This document shows positions 45,101-55,175 of a DNA stretch of 64,000 bases, one piece after another (positions within the stretch are counted from its first letter, which is position 1; every line of letters begins with the position of its first letter). The stretch is from Paragonimus westermani (lineage: Eukaryota; Platyhelminthes; Trematoda; Plagiorchiida; Troglotrematidae): contig QNGE01000745.1 in the NCBI GenBank assembly GCA_008508345.1, forward strand, positions 64,679 to 128,678, written 5' to 3'. The position numbers and the translations under genes were made by a program. The notes under the pieces are model-generated. The model was not told the origin of the DNA. It made no database searches and was given only the letters and a program-made list of their open reading frames with translations.

Positions 45101-48100
45101 GAATCGTTCACAGAAAATCACTGACAGCTTGTTAGTGTAGTGAGGATAGACGGTCACATCATACTACTCACACCACTATCAAGTAGCCGCATGAATCGAA
45201 ATGATCGCGGGATAAATACGGGAGAGATATGGGAAGGATCGTTGGAAGGCAGAATAACATTTAATGACTTTTGCCACATGATGGAACTGAGACATGGTGT
45301 CCAAAGAGACTGGAGCATCCTCAGAAGAGTGCGGTGTGCAAATGAGTGTTTTTGTTCTTAGTCCCGTTGAGAGGCCTAAGCAGTGTACTGGTTTCTCCAA
45401 TAAAACAACCTTTGTGTCGTCCGCTTTCTGGATTCGCAACATTAGTACCTAACTAAACCTAGTCCATTCAATTTGACATGACCGAGCAAAAAGGGGTGCA
45501 AATAGTTAGAATTGCTGACAGGCCTTATTAACAATCTTCGTGATTTACAAAATTTAATACTTTTCGAAAATATACTATCACTTCCCTGTTTTGAATGGTG
45601 GATTTTTGTTACACTGGAGAATAAGTGAGTTTCCTAAACACTACCAGCAATTTTTCTTGTAGACAAGAGATTCAGAGACCCGTCTACATGACAAAGTTAT
45701 TCTTGAGACAAACATGCTGATACTGATGGACGTGACTGTATTCATTCAAGCAAGATGGAATATACGTTTGGACGCTGGATCTAATTAATTTGTATCTTAT
45801 GAGGACGTCCTTCATAACCAATAGGATTTTCAAATTATACTGATCAATTTCTTCAAAAACAACAGGCAGTAAGATGATATTAATGTGTATTAAAAAATAT
45901 GGTTGTAATTTCTGTGGCTGTGATCAAACTGTCGGAGATTCGCACTTTGACTCCGACAGTTTTTGGCTTAACAGAAGGTAGTGCGTGACAATGGCGGGTA
46001 AAACATAGGTACAAGCTTTTAGAATCGTCTCATTGTTTTTCAGGAGTTACTAAGTCTTAATATACAGTGTGATTGTCCTCGCGGCCCTGGGAAGGCTGGC
46101 ACTAAAATATGTGTTTTAAAATTGTTTGTACAAGACTAACGAGTCTCGAAAGTTTACCATAATAATGCTTGATGCCAATTTTAAGATCCGGTTGAGTGAG
46201 CATACTAACGAAGCGCCTGCTTGATTAGTAAATATGGTCAAGAACGTTAATATTTTCAAACAATACTGGCCTAAATCTACCCCCTTGCAAGTTATTTTTC
46301 AATCAGTTTTCAGCCGTAATTGAGTTAACATAAATATTCTTGTTGGCCATCCACCTATCTAACAGAATTTAAGAAAGTAGTTTGATGAGGAATTTTAAAA
46401 AATAATATTAGCAACAATAACACTTTTTCAACTGCTTTGGTGGACTCGTGCGTTTACTGCTCAGAACGTTTTTCCGAAGAAGACTTTATCATATGTATTC
46501 TGGTGGACATTAAATCGAAAAGTCTGACCGGCGAAGAATTGAATCCAGCTTCGAAATTTCCGAGATCTAGATACAAAATTTCAGATCTGTTTTCCCCTAT
46601 TTGAGTTTAGCCAAAGTCTATCACACCAAATTATTACTAATACTAACTATGACCGCGTCTAACAATCTTCAACCGGAACTGTTGTTTCTGGACTAAGGCT
46701 GATGTTTGTGTGCGACTGCTCATCAGCTAGAGAGTCTTCCCCAGTTTGACCTAACCTGGTGCAGAAATTTGACAACCAACATCAACAACATTTAGAATGC
46801 AGCGCTCGTTGTGTTGTCAGCCTGCAGTAACGGAAAAACCGGACAATTTACATTTTGCGAGTCCAGTTCACTCAGAGACTCGTTCGCTTCTATCTGCATA
46901 ACAAAAAGCCCACTTTCTCGTCTATAAACTTGACAGTGATCGCGTTCGTTACGTTTTACACGAAAACGACAGTCCACTCTAAGGTAAAAGTGGCTAATTG
47001 GGCGTACAGTTAGCAGACTTGGATTTACACCCATCTATCAACCGCACTCTGTGACCCCGTCTAAATCTGGGCTGGATATATTCGCTCTTTCGGATGAATC
47101 AACACATGCACTCCAGTGCACACAGAAAAAAATGGTTTCCAAAATTTCAATTGGTTCAAAAACACATTGCACAAGCTGTTCAGGTTTGCAATCGCATTCA
47201 AACCCCGCTGATAAAGATAGTTGATTAATAAAGAGCTCTAGTGAGCTTTAAACTAGATAGCAAATGCAAGATTTTGCCTGTAACCTTCTCTTGTTTACGC
47301 ACAAGACCATCTCGGCGAAAATGCTACGGAGCTGCACTCTCAATACGGTAATACGCGGACAATCCCCACGACGGTGCTGTGCTATTTCTAAACTGGGTGA
47401 AGAAAGCCTTTCAAGTCCACAAATGCGTGCAACAACAGAAGCGATTAATTAATCAACTGTTATTTTGACCGATTGGGGGTGAATGTTGGTTGTAAAACGT
47501 CCGGACACCCGAATTGGCCTGACGATTTCTTAGTGAGGCATTTTACCTGTGTGCAGCTCAATTAAAATATAGGTCAGGAGATACGATGTCTATGTTGTTG
47601 AGTTGTTCTACTGGGAAAAATTGATACCACTATCGTGTTCGGATGATACGATGACCGAGAAAGTGTACTTAAACATAAGTTGCGGGGTCTCTCCTTTGCA
47701 ATACCAAGAATGGCTTACTATTGACGCATAGTTCCCAGCATGAAAATGGCTCCAACCACAGCTACGGCTGTTTACCATTTTCTCAGCAGAGGTTTCATCC
47801 AACAAATCTCTTGACGCCAATGGAGCCTAATTTGTATCTTACCGAACTTGTCCGGTCACACTTTCAAAAACGTTTTCAGTGGCATGTTTCTAGAGCGTAT
47901 CGATTTTGAAAAGGTTTCAGTATGATTAGGATGGGAGCGAAAGCAGGGTTTGCACACCCTGCACGAAGCACGCACGAATAAACGGAAGTTATCGAACAAA
48001 AGTCAATAACATTCAACCCATTACTGAACTTGAGCCAAACTTGTATCAAACTTCTGATCATCCAAAAACCGTACACCACGTATATTTTCATAAAATACTA

Positions 48101-51100
48101 CTGTTATTAGTCAACCAAACTTTTTTTTATTCACTACAAAGCTTATTTCTTTATCCATCAGCCTACCAAATCGAAAATTCGTAGGGATGGTACAACATTT
48201 TAGTTTTCATTGAACGGCTCAGGTACTCAACTACGCCAACTTTTCCTGGTGGCTGTACGTGTGACGTACTGGTGGGCCGTGATCGGATTCGGATCGTGAG
48301 ATTTGGGGGGTCCTTACCCTGAGTTGTAGAGTTTGACTTCGCAAGGTGCGGGCTAATATATTTGCAATCACGTTGTCTGGTTAACAAAGCAGCCCAGCGG
48401 ATAGTAATAAGAAGGTCGCGTAGATACCGGAATAGTGGGGAAGGGCATACAGAGGGAGAAAAACAGTTCTTCAACTAGTGGTGATTCTGATTAATCGCTT
48501 CCCACCAATGGTTAATTCCGTCTTCACTTGTAAGATTCATGGAACCAGAAAACAACCATCTTAGCTCATTCGATCCATTAGAAGGGCCTTTAAAACTGGA
48601 CAGTCTCGTGTGTGGGTAGGATAGTTAACAAAAACGGAGCTCCTCGTCTTCCGAAAGTTCACAACCAGGTTAGACTCAGTTAGTCTTGCTCGAGCCGTAT
48701 ACGGAGTGTTCGCCGCTCCAAGTTATTTTTGCGTTGAGTGATCCTGACCAGGTTTTTTGAATGGCTCTTAGTTAACTCATGTAACTCAATGCAGAGACTG
48801 TTCCCTTCTCACAATGACTTTCGGCGATAAACACAATTCAGGTTTTCGATCTACTTCTCACTTTCTTCGATTCCTTCATATGAAGGATTTTCAGCTTACC
48901 TCTGTGCATTGGACATCTCTGTGCAAATGCTCGCCTTGGCCTAACTCTGGTCAGTGAAGCATGCACTGAAATGCGATTACTAATGCCGGACTGCAAACCG
49001 ACGCTGTACACCGCAGTGGCATATGGCCTCTGCGCAACTTCACCGGCCATCTCTGTTTCGGCCTACCTCATATTGTCAACCGCCCCGACACACTGTTACT
49101 AACAAACTAACTTGCTGATCATTAGAACTGTTATCTTGACATCCAACTCCTTTGCGTCGTTGTTAATACCGTTGTCAAACAAGGTGTCTATCAGCCCGGG
49201 GTCCTCTCTATCAAACGAAATTTCAAGTTACACAGCAAAGCAGAACATGAAAACACTTCCAAACCTAGTATACCGCCCTATCTTTCGAAGAAGTTCGCTA
49301 CGATGAGGGATAGCAATAAGTCTCATTGCCTCAGCAATGGCACAAGTGGATACCAGTGTTGAATTGTTTGAGTAATTCTGCGAGGAAATTTGATCCTCTG
49401 GATTATTTGATGGATTCTATATGAGATAGTGGGACGGACAGGTAAGTGAGTCCAAATAGGGAAGTTGTGAACAGCCATAGACAGCAATACATCAGTGGTT
49501 AACACTAATGCTTAACTGCCACACAACCATGAAGAAACAGCAAACCCTATATAGAAAGAGAGAAGGAAAAAGAAGGGGACGGGAAGGGACCTAACTACTG
49601 AAAATGACTACGTCCATATTCAAACATTCAGCATCAAGGTGCCTACACCTTGCAAACAACACAACCGAGGTGCAAGTGAGAGTAAGGCGTCATCAGCGAG
49701 ACAGCTTCCTTACGGCTTTCACTGCCACGCTTGCCGTGTTTGGACATTGTTTTCGTAGCTGGCTCGAGTCAGACCGCAGCACAGAATTTTCACGACTGAG
49801 TCCACTAAATTGACAGATAGTCGAACTACTTATAAGTAACATCCTTTGCAGCGGAAAGTATATTGCTTTCCAGAACGAAGATAATGTAACAATACATGTT
49901 CAAGGCAACAAAATACTTTGGTTCATATCTACAATTTGAGCAGGCAAAGAGACTCAAGGTAACGGATTTTCTCTACGTTGACTTGCAGTAGTAAAGCGGG
50001 CTGAAGGAACACTATTCAACAACGGGATGCATTCAGGTTCGGACGACCAGAAAGATCTGGTAGAACCCTGTCCGTAAATTTTTCGCAGTCTTCCAGATGT
50101 GTTGATTAAATGTGATGACATAATTAAAGGTATTCAATACTGCTAGTTCTAGGGCGAATAGGTCAGGACTGCGATTCCACTTTTTCAACCGTTACGAAAT
50201 AGTCTGGAGAACCAGAGCATTCAAAGCACAACGAATGTGGTAGCATGCATACCTACATACACTTTGCAGCCACTTTTGAGGAACTGATATTGATGGGAAT
50301 CATTTCATCTAAGCACCAGATTTCCAAGTTTATTAAGCAAAAACGTGCTGTCTTTACTGTTTGGCCTCAAAGGTAAGAAAGATACCTTTGCATGATCACA
50401 ACAAGGTAACTCTGCTCCGTTTGTGTGGAGTGAGAGAGATGGCGGTAAAGTCAGTAGGCAGACTGCCGAATAAATTCATAGATTCACAGCTGATACAGGG
50501 AGGAGGGAAGTCTTTGCTTACATATTCCTATCCCTGTATTGGTCGTTGCAAATTATACTAGACGGTCTACAGTCTAAAGAAACAGTGGATGGAGCTGAAT
50601 AAAAGGTAAATTCACTGAAGCTGCTGGCTCCCACCATCTCAATAATAAACAGCGAAACACACTAAATCAGATATGCTTGTTTAATGATCTGTTAGAATAA
50701 CGGTTAGGAAACTTGTAATGCAGGTTGCCTGTCACGTATACGCTGATCGAGTGGTGTATTAAAACTCTCAACCGATCCCGCCGTCGCCACGGAGTTAGAC
50801 AATACATTCCAGTATGAAAGATTCCTAACTGTAAAACAGTTCCCTCTGCAGAGTAACCTGTCTACTCTACTGCCCAGTTTGAGAGAGTGACCCCTTAAGC
50901 CCTCAGCCTTGTTTATCCAGAGGAGCTTTGCCAGTGTATGACCTGGAGTGTGCAGTATTTAGCAAGTGAGAATGAGATCGTTGAGAATGAACTTAATTTT
51001 GCCAGTCTTTCTGGGTAGAGGATTCCCCTGGGTCTCACAATTCCTCTAGCTGCCCATCTCTGAACGTTATCAATAAGTGCTGAATCTTTTTTAAGGTAAA

Positions 51101-54100
51101 AACAACAGGCCTGTATGCCTGTATGCCCGATGTAGGCGGATTGTGGAGATGAATACAGTTAAAAACAATTCAGGGTAGACAATACCACATATTTTTATAA
51201 AGGATTCAGGGTTATTTATGCCTTCTTGGCCATGGCTGCACAATTTGTAGACACTCAAACTCTGTGCCACTATGGTTCCTAAGTTTCTTTCCCATATTGA
51301 CACAAGTAGCTTTGTGACGCCAAGATAAAGGTTGACACAATCTTGACGGCGAACGTGCAAGACTTTACACTTGGTGATATTGGACGTCAAGTTATTTACC
51401 AATGAACGTTTGGTTAGACACTTTGGATCGTTCTGTAGAGTAGTGACATTTTCGGACACTCTAGAACTCGCAAGTCTTGTGTCATCGGCGTAGAGTAACA
51501 GCGATTATTCGAATGTGCTGGGTGGTTCAAGAACGAAAGGCATGGATAACAGAGGTCCTAAGATTGGTTCCTGGCTGGGAATCATTCTGACAGTTGCCCA
51601 CCCACCATGGCCTTGAACCTAGGTCCAGTCAGATAATCCTTCGTCCCTGTGAGTGGGTATTGGAATGAAGACTATTTACAATGAATTTTGTTGATATTAA
51701 AAACCGACTGATGAGAAGAAAACCACTAGAAAGTGTTGCATAAGAAATTCTGTAGGATAAGAACCGATTTTGAGTAGGTTGACATCCTTCACTCCAACAA
51801 CGTCAGTTCACAAATGTGTTCGTTGAACAGGGTGTTTCCTGAATGAGAAACCGCAAAATATTTGCACCTTAAAAAAGCAAGCGTTAACTTTTGAGTTTTA
51901 CAGCATACAAACTTCTAACGGCTCTTTAAGTAATCATTTCGTGATTGAGCTAGACTAGTATGAGTACTTACGATCGAACTTTTATGAACAACCTTGGGAT
52001 GTTTATGAATGCTCAGTCGCAGCGATTAGGGCGGAGGTACTTCACCGAATTCCCAGGTCGTTATTGACAAACATGCTAACTAAAGATCTTCAATATTGTC
52101 ACACTCCTGTTGGTGACGAATAGCCTACGGAAACAATTTCAGTTATCAATATTCATACGGGATGGAACTGGACACCTTCCACAATCGTATTTTTTATTGC
52201 ATGACGGATTTTGATAGGTGTGAATATGCATTGGCTACATGTCGTCGTGTCCTAATATGTTAATCAACCAGTCTATCGATTCCATAAAAACTTTGAATGT
52301 GCAAGAAGCGGCTTGATGTTCTATTGCCAACTTGCAAACATTGATAACACGCATTTATATGACTGTGTAAATGCAAATGTTCCTAAAACTCCTATGTATG
52401 GTCCGATTATGCGCACAGTTGGCCTAGTCTGTCCAGTGCATCAATGTCTGTCAGCTTTGTGTCCGCTGTCATTTAATTGCATTTCGCCTCGTGGTTAAAG
52501 TTTTGATCATTTACTTTCATGAGCTCGCCTAACAGCTGAATTGTAGACTATAGCTGAACCTTCCATTGTACGGTCTTACTCGCTTGCTGCAATACATGAT
52601 TTCTGTTCTGCCCTGGTTTTAGAGTACGACAACTAATCCCATTATTCTCCTTCACATGAAATAGCACAGCGGGCATTCAGCGCTGGAATTAACATGAAAA
52701 TATGCGATTCTGTGAGTGGAGTGACCGTATTCAGAGAGAAGGGAAAATTTGACGATGCGTAAAAGCTTTCTCAGGGCAACTATAAAAAAATTATCTCATT
52801 TACGCATAACTCATTTGGAATTTCAGTGACCATAACAGGCCTTGACAAGATATTTCTTCGTTCATGCCTTGCTTCCAGCTGAGCGATGTTCTCTATTTTG
52901 GCTTGTCAGATATATGCTCAGAGAACATTCGTGTCTCGAATCTGACTTACCGTTTGCTTGGCTAGATGGCATTGCTTTTTCGTTCCCAAGTCACAAGTTT
53001 AGCTAATCAGAGGCCTGGATCTTTTAAAAATTCAGCCTAGCAATATCTGATGGATTTATAAAAGACTGTATAATCGGTGGCAACACCTATCTTTCTGTGC
53101 CTGAGTAAGCCACACATGTATATTCGTTTTTTTCCAGCTGGAATTGATTTGCTGTTACTTATTTGAACTATCCTTAACCGAGTTGTCCGCGGTAGGTGTT
53201 GCTGCCAGTTTGCGATGTGCGGCTGCTGTACGCCTCGTTCGGCAGATTTTGCGAATGCAACGCCTTCGGATGGCTACTTCCAGTCCTGACTTGTTCATCA
53301 GTCCGGACAATGCCAGCATGATGGATGACTGGCCCGAGACACTGACCAGGAGCATAGGCTATGAAGACACAACTCAGCTGCGCGCGATGTGCTTAGTCTA
53401 CCTGCGCGCCCTTATGCGGTTCCGAGCTGGAGCAGCCTCGTGCGCGGAAAAGTACGAGGTGAGTGATAACATAGCTTAAATCACCAAAAAAATATGTTGT
53501 CTTCTTTGGTATTAATTTAGGGGGTTCCAATTTTGGTGGGAGAATTGGTTCAGACCAGTGGGACTATGTTCGATCGATCCAAGGCTGAATGCCTGTGAAT
53601 GATGTTTCCAGGGAAAATGATGAATGCTGAATGATTAGTTATGAAATATGATCAATGAAATTTTCAAAGAAGTTGACATAGTTCGAATCTCATCGTACAG
53701 TCATTTTTGTGGTTATTTGAAAACTGTAGGCATCGTGATTTCGAATGTAAGAGTTTTAAGTGACATCTGACTCCTCTCTTTGTTCCACCTAAACTGGGCT
53801 TCTTTTGCACGATGACATGCCTTTTATGTATCATTATCAATTACTGATGTATTGATGTCTTGTTACAGTCCGCTATGTGATTTGGAGGTCGGAATCAGCC
53901 AATTAGTAACCGGACTGATTGTTTTATGCGAAGGTAGCTCGACTGGTATGGCGCTTGTCCACTTTGGACTTGCTGATTCCGTCACTGGTTCCAGTTCAGC
54001 CAAAGCCCTAGTTTTGCGTATAAATCAACAAATGCGCCAAACTACTTTTTAATAATATTAGTGAATCTCCTCTGTACCTAGATCTATATAGGTCAATCTG

Positions 54101-55175
54101 CCTATTATCGAACGTACATGTAAAGTGAAGTTTTCAGTACTTGGTTGTGACTTCCAGTACGTGACCACTCGAGTACCCATAGAATCAATTTCGGAGGCTG
54201 TTTTATAATTCACCGTTCATATTCACTTATCAATTCTGATTTCGTTCTTTTATTGTTTGTGCATTATGGTCGTATACTAAGTCTGTTACAGCATCAATAG
54301 TACACTGTTATCATCTGCTCAAAAGGCGGTTTGTTCATTGCTAGGTCTGTCTTCTATATCAAGACTTCAAGATAACCTATTGTTTTTTAGTAACCACAAA
54401 TGGTTAGTAGGTCGCGAAAATTTGTCTTCTAACTCAATTACTGGTGTGTAACGGATGATTCCGGTCAGTGTAAATTGAATTGCATTCACCATTACGTTCA
54501 TTGCAAAGAACGGTGTGTCAAGCATGTTGTTTTTTATGGAAAACCAGCGTACAAGTTTGACAACAGGAAAGGAAAGGTAAAATTAGCAATGTACTGAGAA
54601 GAGTCAACAAATCAACGGATATGGACATGCCATCAACCGTTACACACTACCTTGTCAGTGCGTACTTTTAGCCCATTATGCAGATAACCACACGGTCCAC
54701 AGTATGGTCAGAGCAATCCTCAACTCTTGTTCAGATCGGTAGCAAAACTTTCATTACTAACGTGTGAAGTGGATATTGTATCAGTATTCGGAGTAGACTG
54801 CATTTTCACCCGGTGGTTTTACAAGATTTCGATAATTTTTATTTATTGCACCTTGAATAAGACAGCAGTAGATCAGTTTATTTTAAGTATCACACAAATC
54901 CTAAAGGATCAGTTCTATGCACATAAAGATACGTTTTACCGCCAGGCTAAGCATTCGCTATCTTCTCATACTTGTCCCTTATCTTCCTTAATCCCATCCA
55001 CTTCCCGGCTGTTGCCCAACTCACCACCAAACACCAGGCTGCGTTTCACAAATTCAGCAACCGAGGCTATCAGTGCATTGCTCAGTCGTCCACGGTACAA
55101 TCCTGTTTGTACGAGGTTGTTGAGAGTTCACTGTGCTCAGTCAGCACGTCAGGTTCTACTTCCCAGTCCAGCTGA
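29749..55175 (+). CDS. G2/mitotic cyclin, B3 class; seven exons
   Basis: Exons: 29749-30115, 31044-31447, 35092-35211, 38980-39192, 44030-44155, 53138-53458, 55038-55175. All have GT..AG borders and keep one reading frame (1689 nt from the first acceptor; 507 residues from ATG 29914). Cyclins bind and activate CDKs; B-type cyclins drive mitosis and are destroyed by the APC/C. A destruction box (RSTL, residues 8-11) and a KEN box (16-18) lie near the start. The N-terminal cyclin fold (about 203-355) has IRATLCDWMIK in place of MRAILVDWL and AAKFVE around Lys289. The C-terminal fold (356-490) starts ELICCYLFELSL and ends FHKFSNRGYQCIA. AAKF, IPLPHHFLTR and the C-terminus favour cyclin B3 over A, B1 or B2. 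The 5' end may be incomplete. The introns carry many transposon remnants. Confidence 0.88.
30116..31043 (+). other. Cyclin intron 1
   Basis: 928 bp with a GTGAGT donor. Contains a perfect 16-bp palindrome (30774-30789, ACTGCTTGCAAGCAGT) within a larger imperfect CCGG-rich inverted repeat. Nothing else seen. Confidence 0.75.
31044..31447 (+). CDS. Cyclin exon 2
   Basis: Starts after GGAATTGCAG with two bases that complete the split Lys codon of exon 1. It ends AGG|GTACGT in phase 0. It encodes residues 68-202, a long linker before the cyclin fold with few recognisable motifs, including RPKLYICESTCLLASMF and a VVWLPQSPVDE segment. Regions like this are poorly conserved between cyclins. Confidence 0.8.
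33290..34019 (-). mobile_element. Penelope-like element fragment with GIY-YIG nuclease remnant
   Basis: The - strand frame 34019-33753 begins with SRKDPVPTLVKRNDIYEFIC and continues TSGLQYVDRPVRTLHTLISEQ. This fits the GIY-YIG endonuclease at the C-terminus of Penelope-like RTs (IYxFxCxCGxxYVGRTxRxLxxRIxEH): Y of the first motif, then G-x-x-Y-V-D-R. The Cys-Gly is changed to Ser-Gly and His to Gln, so it is probably inactive. No RT was found upstream on the - strand, so it is 5'-truncated. Downstream, at 33293-33329, is a hammerhead-like stem-loop, which also fits Penelope-like elements. Confidence 0.55.
33293..33329 (-). ncRNA. Hammerhead-like stem-loop
   Basis: The - strand reads CCAAC, then TGATCATGC-TCCC-GCGTGATAC, GAAAC, GTTGG. 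The outer arms CCAAC/GTTGG pair, and TCATGC/GCGTGA form an inner helix. CTGATCA sits where hammerheads have CTGANGA, followed after the helix by GAAAC. One core base differs from consensus, so cleavage is doubtful. Confidence 0.35.
35092..35211 (+). CDS. Cyclin exon 3: start of cyclin fold
   Basis: 40 codons in phase 0 between CATACTTTCAACAG and AAG|GTTAGT. IFRYLYARD matches the helix before the cyclin box, and EEIRATLCDWMIK is the counterpart of the MRAILVDWLVEV signature that forms the substrate-docking hydrophobic patch. Confidence 0.9.
35680..35990 (+). repeat. Dispersed repeat unit, copy 2
   Basis: Reads GGTIVPTFGGIPQRGGKICQ in one frame, the same pattern as in the short-LTR element. 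The first 110 bp and the 3' part (ALKPGRSAYAMQIEMATV) align to the - strand of 37862-38130. No LTR adjoins it. Confidence 0.7.
37862..38130 (-). repeat. Dispersed repeat unit, copy 3 (inverted)
   Basis: The - strand reads GGAIVPTLGGISQRGGKVCQ and then KAHGEWIPHNTDYRTRK. The far part includes the GT microsatellite and a segment matching copy 2 (MQVETATV versus MQIEMATV). It is inverted relative to copy 2, with about 1.9 kb between. Confidence 0.7.
38980..39192 (+). CDS. Cyclin exon 4
   Basis: 71 codons in phase 0 between TTTTAATCCTTTTTAG and CAG|GTAAGT. It encodes cyclin-box helices 2-4: ETLHLAVSIADRY, QLVGITALFVAAKFVERFAP and LTENSYKPRQ. The usual K-(F/Y)-E-E reads K-F-V-E. Confidence 0.92.
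39660..40095 (-). mobile_element. tRNA-derived SINE, two heads in tandem
   Basis: Two - strand segments carry RNA polymerase III promoter boxes. Head 1 has box A TACCTCAGCTGG (40073-40062) and box B GGTTCGAATCC (40021-40011). Head 2 has TGGCTCAGCTGG (39768-39757) and GATTCGAATCC (39716-39706). Each is followed by a similar stretch ending ...CTCATCTAAAT. The heads are about 300 bp apart, and the intervening body resembles 49330-49505. The heads do not fold into full cloverleafs, so these are SINEs and not tRNA genes. Confidence 0.75.
43650..43740 (+). repeat. Dispersed repeat unit, fragment
   Basis: Short segment translating as HIGAAIVPAPTG, matching the start of the dispersed unit. It ends soon after, and the similarity is too short for firm limits. 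Confidence 0.3.
44030..44155 (+). CDS. Cyclin exon 5
   Basis: 42 codons in phase 0 between ACACCTACAG and AAG|GTAAGC. VLEFERHLLHTLDFEVSIPL holds the glutamate helix that contacts the CDK in known cyclins, followed by PHHFLTR. A short-LTR element lies only 82 bp past its donor. Confidence 0.92.
44238..44345 (-). repeat. 108-bp LTR of copy A
   Basis: TGTAGC...GCTACAACA, next to CCCCCCGG (the polypurine tract read from the + strand). A hairpin CCAATAAAG-CACAAT-CTTTATTG places AATAAA on both strands. Confidence 0.75.
44238..44790 (-). mobile_element. Short-LTR (TRIM-like) element, copy A
   Basis: On the - strand: an internal region of about 435 bp, a polypurine tract (AAACCGGGGGG) and a 108-bp LTR that starts TGTAGCGGG and ends CGCTACAACA. 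No 5' LTR was found. The internal part holds an arginine-rich open frame (44802-44389) made of two related units of about 60 codons, the first VGGASFRTLGRIPQRGG, the second VGGVVFPTFRGTSRHDV. No RT, integrase or gag motif is present, so it is non-autonomous. A 19-nt near-palindrome GTTCACACGTCGTGTGAAC (+ strand) lies at 44359-44377. It resembles 56620-57158 at roughly 93% identity by eye. Confidence 0.75.
45136..45441 (+). mobile_element. Solo LTR with TTAG target duplication
   Basis: 306 bp starting TGTAGTGAGG and ending TTCGCAACA, flanked on both sides by TTAG (45132-45135 and 45442-45445). AATAAA at 45399-45404 is followed by ACAACCTTTGTGTCGTCC, as in R-U5 regions. The ends resemble those of the short-LTR element (TGTAG...CAACA). 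No internal sequence remains, consistent with LTR-LTR recombination. Confidence 0.6.
45926..45962. repeat. Perfect 12-bp inverted repeat
   Basis: AAACTGTCGGAG and CTCCGACAGTTT separated by 13 nt. It could fold as a stable hairpin in the intron. No surrounding element recognised. Confidence 0.7.
49330..49810 (+). mobile_element. SINE-body / LINE 5'-region composite fragment
   Basis: 49330-49505 matches the reverse complement of the SINE body at 39790-39920, sharing TTTGATGGATTC, ATATGAGA(C/T)AGTGGGA and GAGTCCAAAT. 49505-49770 matches 63245-63480 (TGCTTAACTGC, AAGGGGAC, CATTCAGCA(T/C)CAAG), which is the region before a LINE frame. No coding sequence of the LINE follows here. Confidence 0.55.
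50640..51560 (-). mobile_element. CR1-like LINE fragment, decayed RT 3' half
   Basis: The - strand gives LLYADDTRLASSR at about 51520-51475, the RT catalytic YADD box. It is followed by VTTLQNDPKCLTKRS, NITKCKVLHVRRQD, LGVTKLL, RNLGTIVAQSL and LFLTVFISTIRLHRAYRHTGLLFLP. Further down, broken frames include KKDSALIDNVQRWAARG and LYPERLAKL. This is the order seen in CR1/Jockey-type RTs. A stop just upstream of YADD and later breaks show it is inactive and 5'-truncated. Confidence 0.7.
53138..53458 (+). CDS. Cyclin exon 6: C-terminal cyclin fold
   Basis: 107 codons in phase 0 between TATTCGTTTTTTTCCAG and GAG|GTGAGT. It starts LELICCYLFELSLTEL, continues with an alanine-rich helix (VAASLRCAAAVRLVRQIL), then has an insertion of about 20 residues (RLRMATSSPDLFISPDNASM) before WPETLTRSIGY. 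It ends at CAEKYE. Confidence 0.9.
53459..55037 (+). other. Cyclin intron 6
   Basis: 1.6 kb between GAG|GTGAGT and CACCAG. Contains a competing acceptor at 53869 that would give a very short alternative end. No repeats recognised. Confidence 0.65.
55038..55175 (+). CDS. Cyclin exon 7: C-terminus
   Basis: 45 codons plus TGA. It begins after AACACCAG preceded by a long pyrimidine-rich stretch. Joined to exon 6 it gives EKYEAAFHKFSNRGYQCIAQ, which fits the last helix of cyclins (KAVxxKYSxxxxxxVA). A serine-rich tail of about 25 residues follows. An alternative acceptor at 53869 would end the protein after three codons (SAM-stop). I prefer 55038 because it restores the conserved end. Confidence 0.75.
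   Translation, partial: AAFHKFSNRGYQCIAQSSTVQSCLYEVVESSLCSVSTSGSTSQSS

Larger units (their letters stand above)
44156..53137 (+). other. Cyclin intron 5
   Basis: 9.0 kb. Contains the short-LTR element, a solo LTR, a perfect 12-bp inverted repeat (45926-45962), a SINE/LINE 5'-end fragment (49330-49810) and a CR1-like LINE (50640-51560). The remaining 45.97-49.3 kb and 51.6-53.1 kb show nothing recognisable. Confidence 0.75.

Noticed and set aside
53869..53880. Alternative last cyclin exon (SAM-stop)
   Set aside because: Would omit the last conserved helix that exon 55038-55175 supplies in frame. It may still be a minor isoform.
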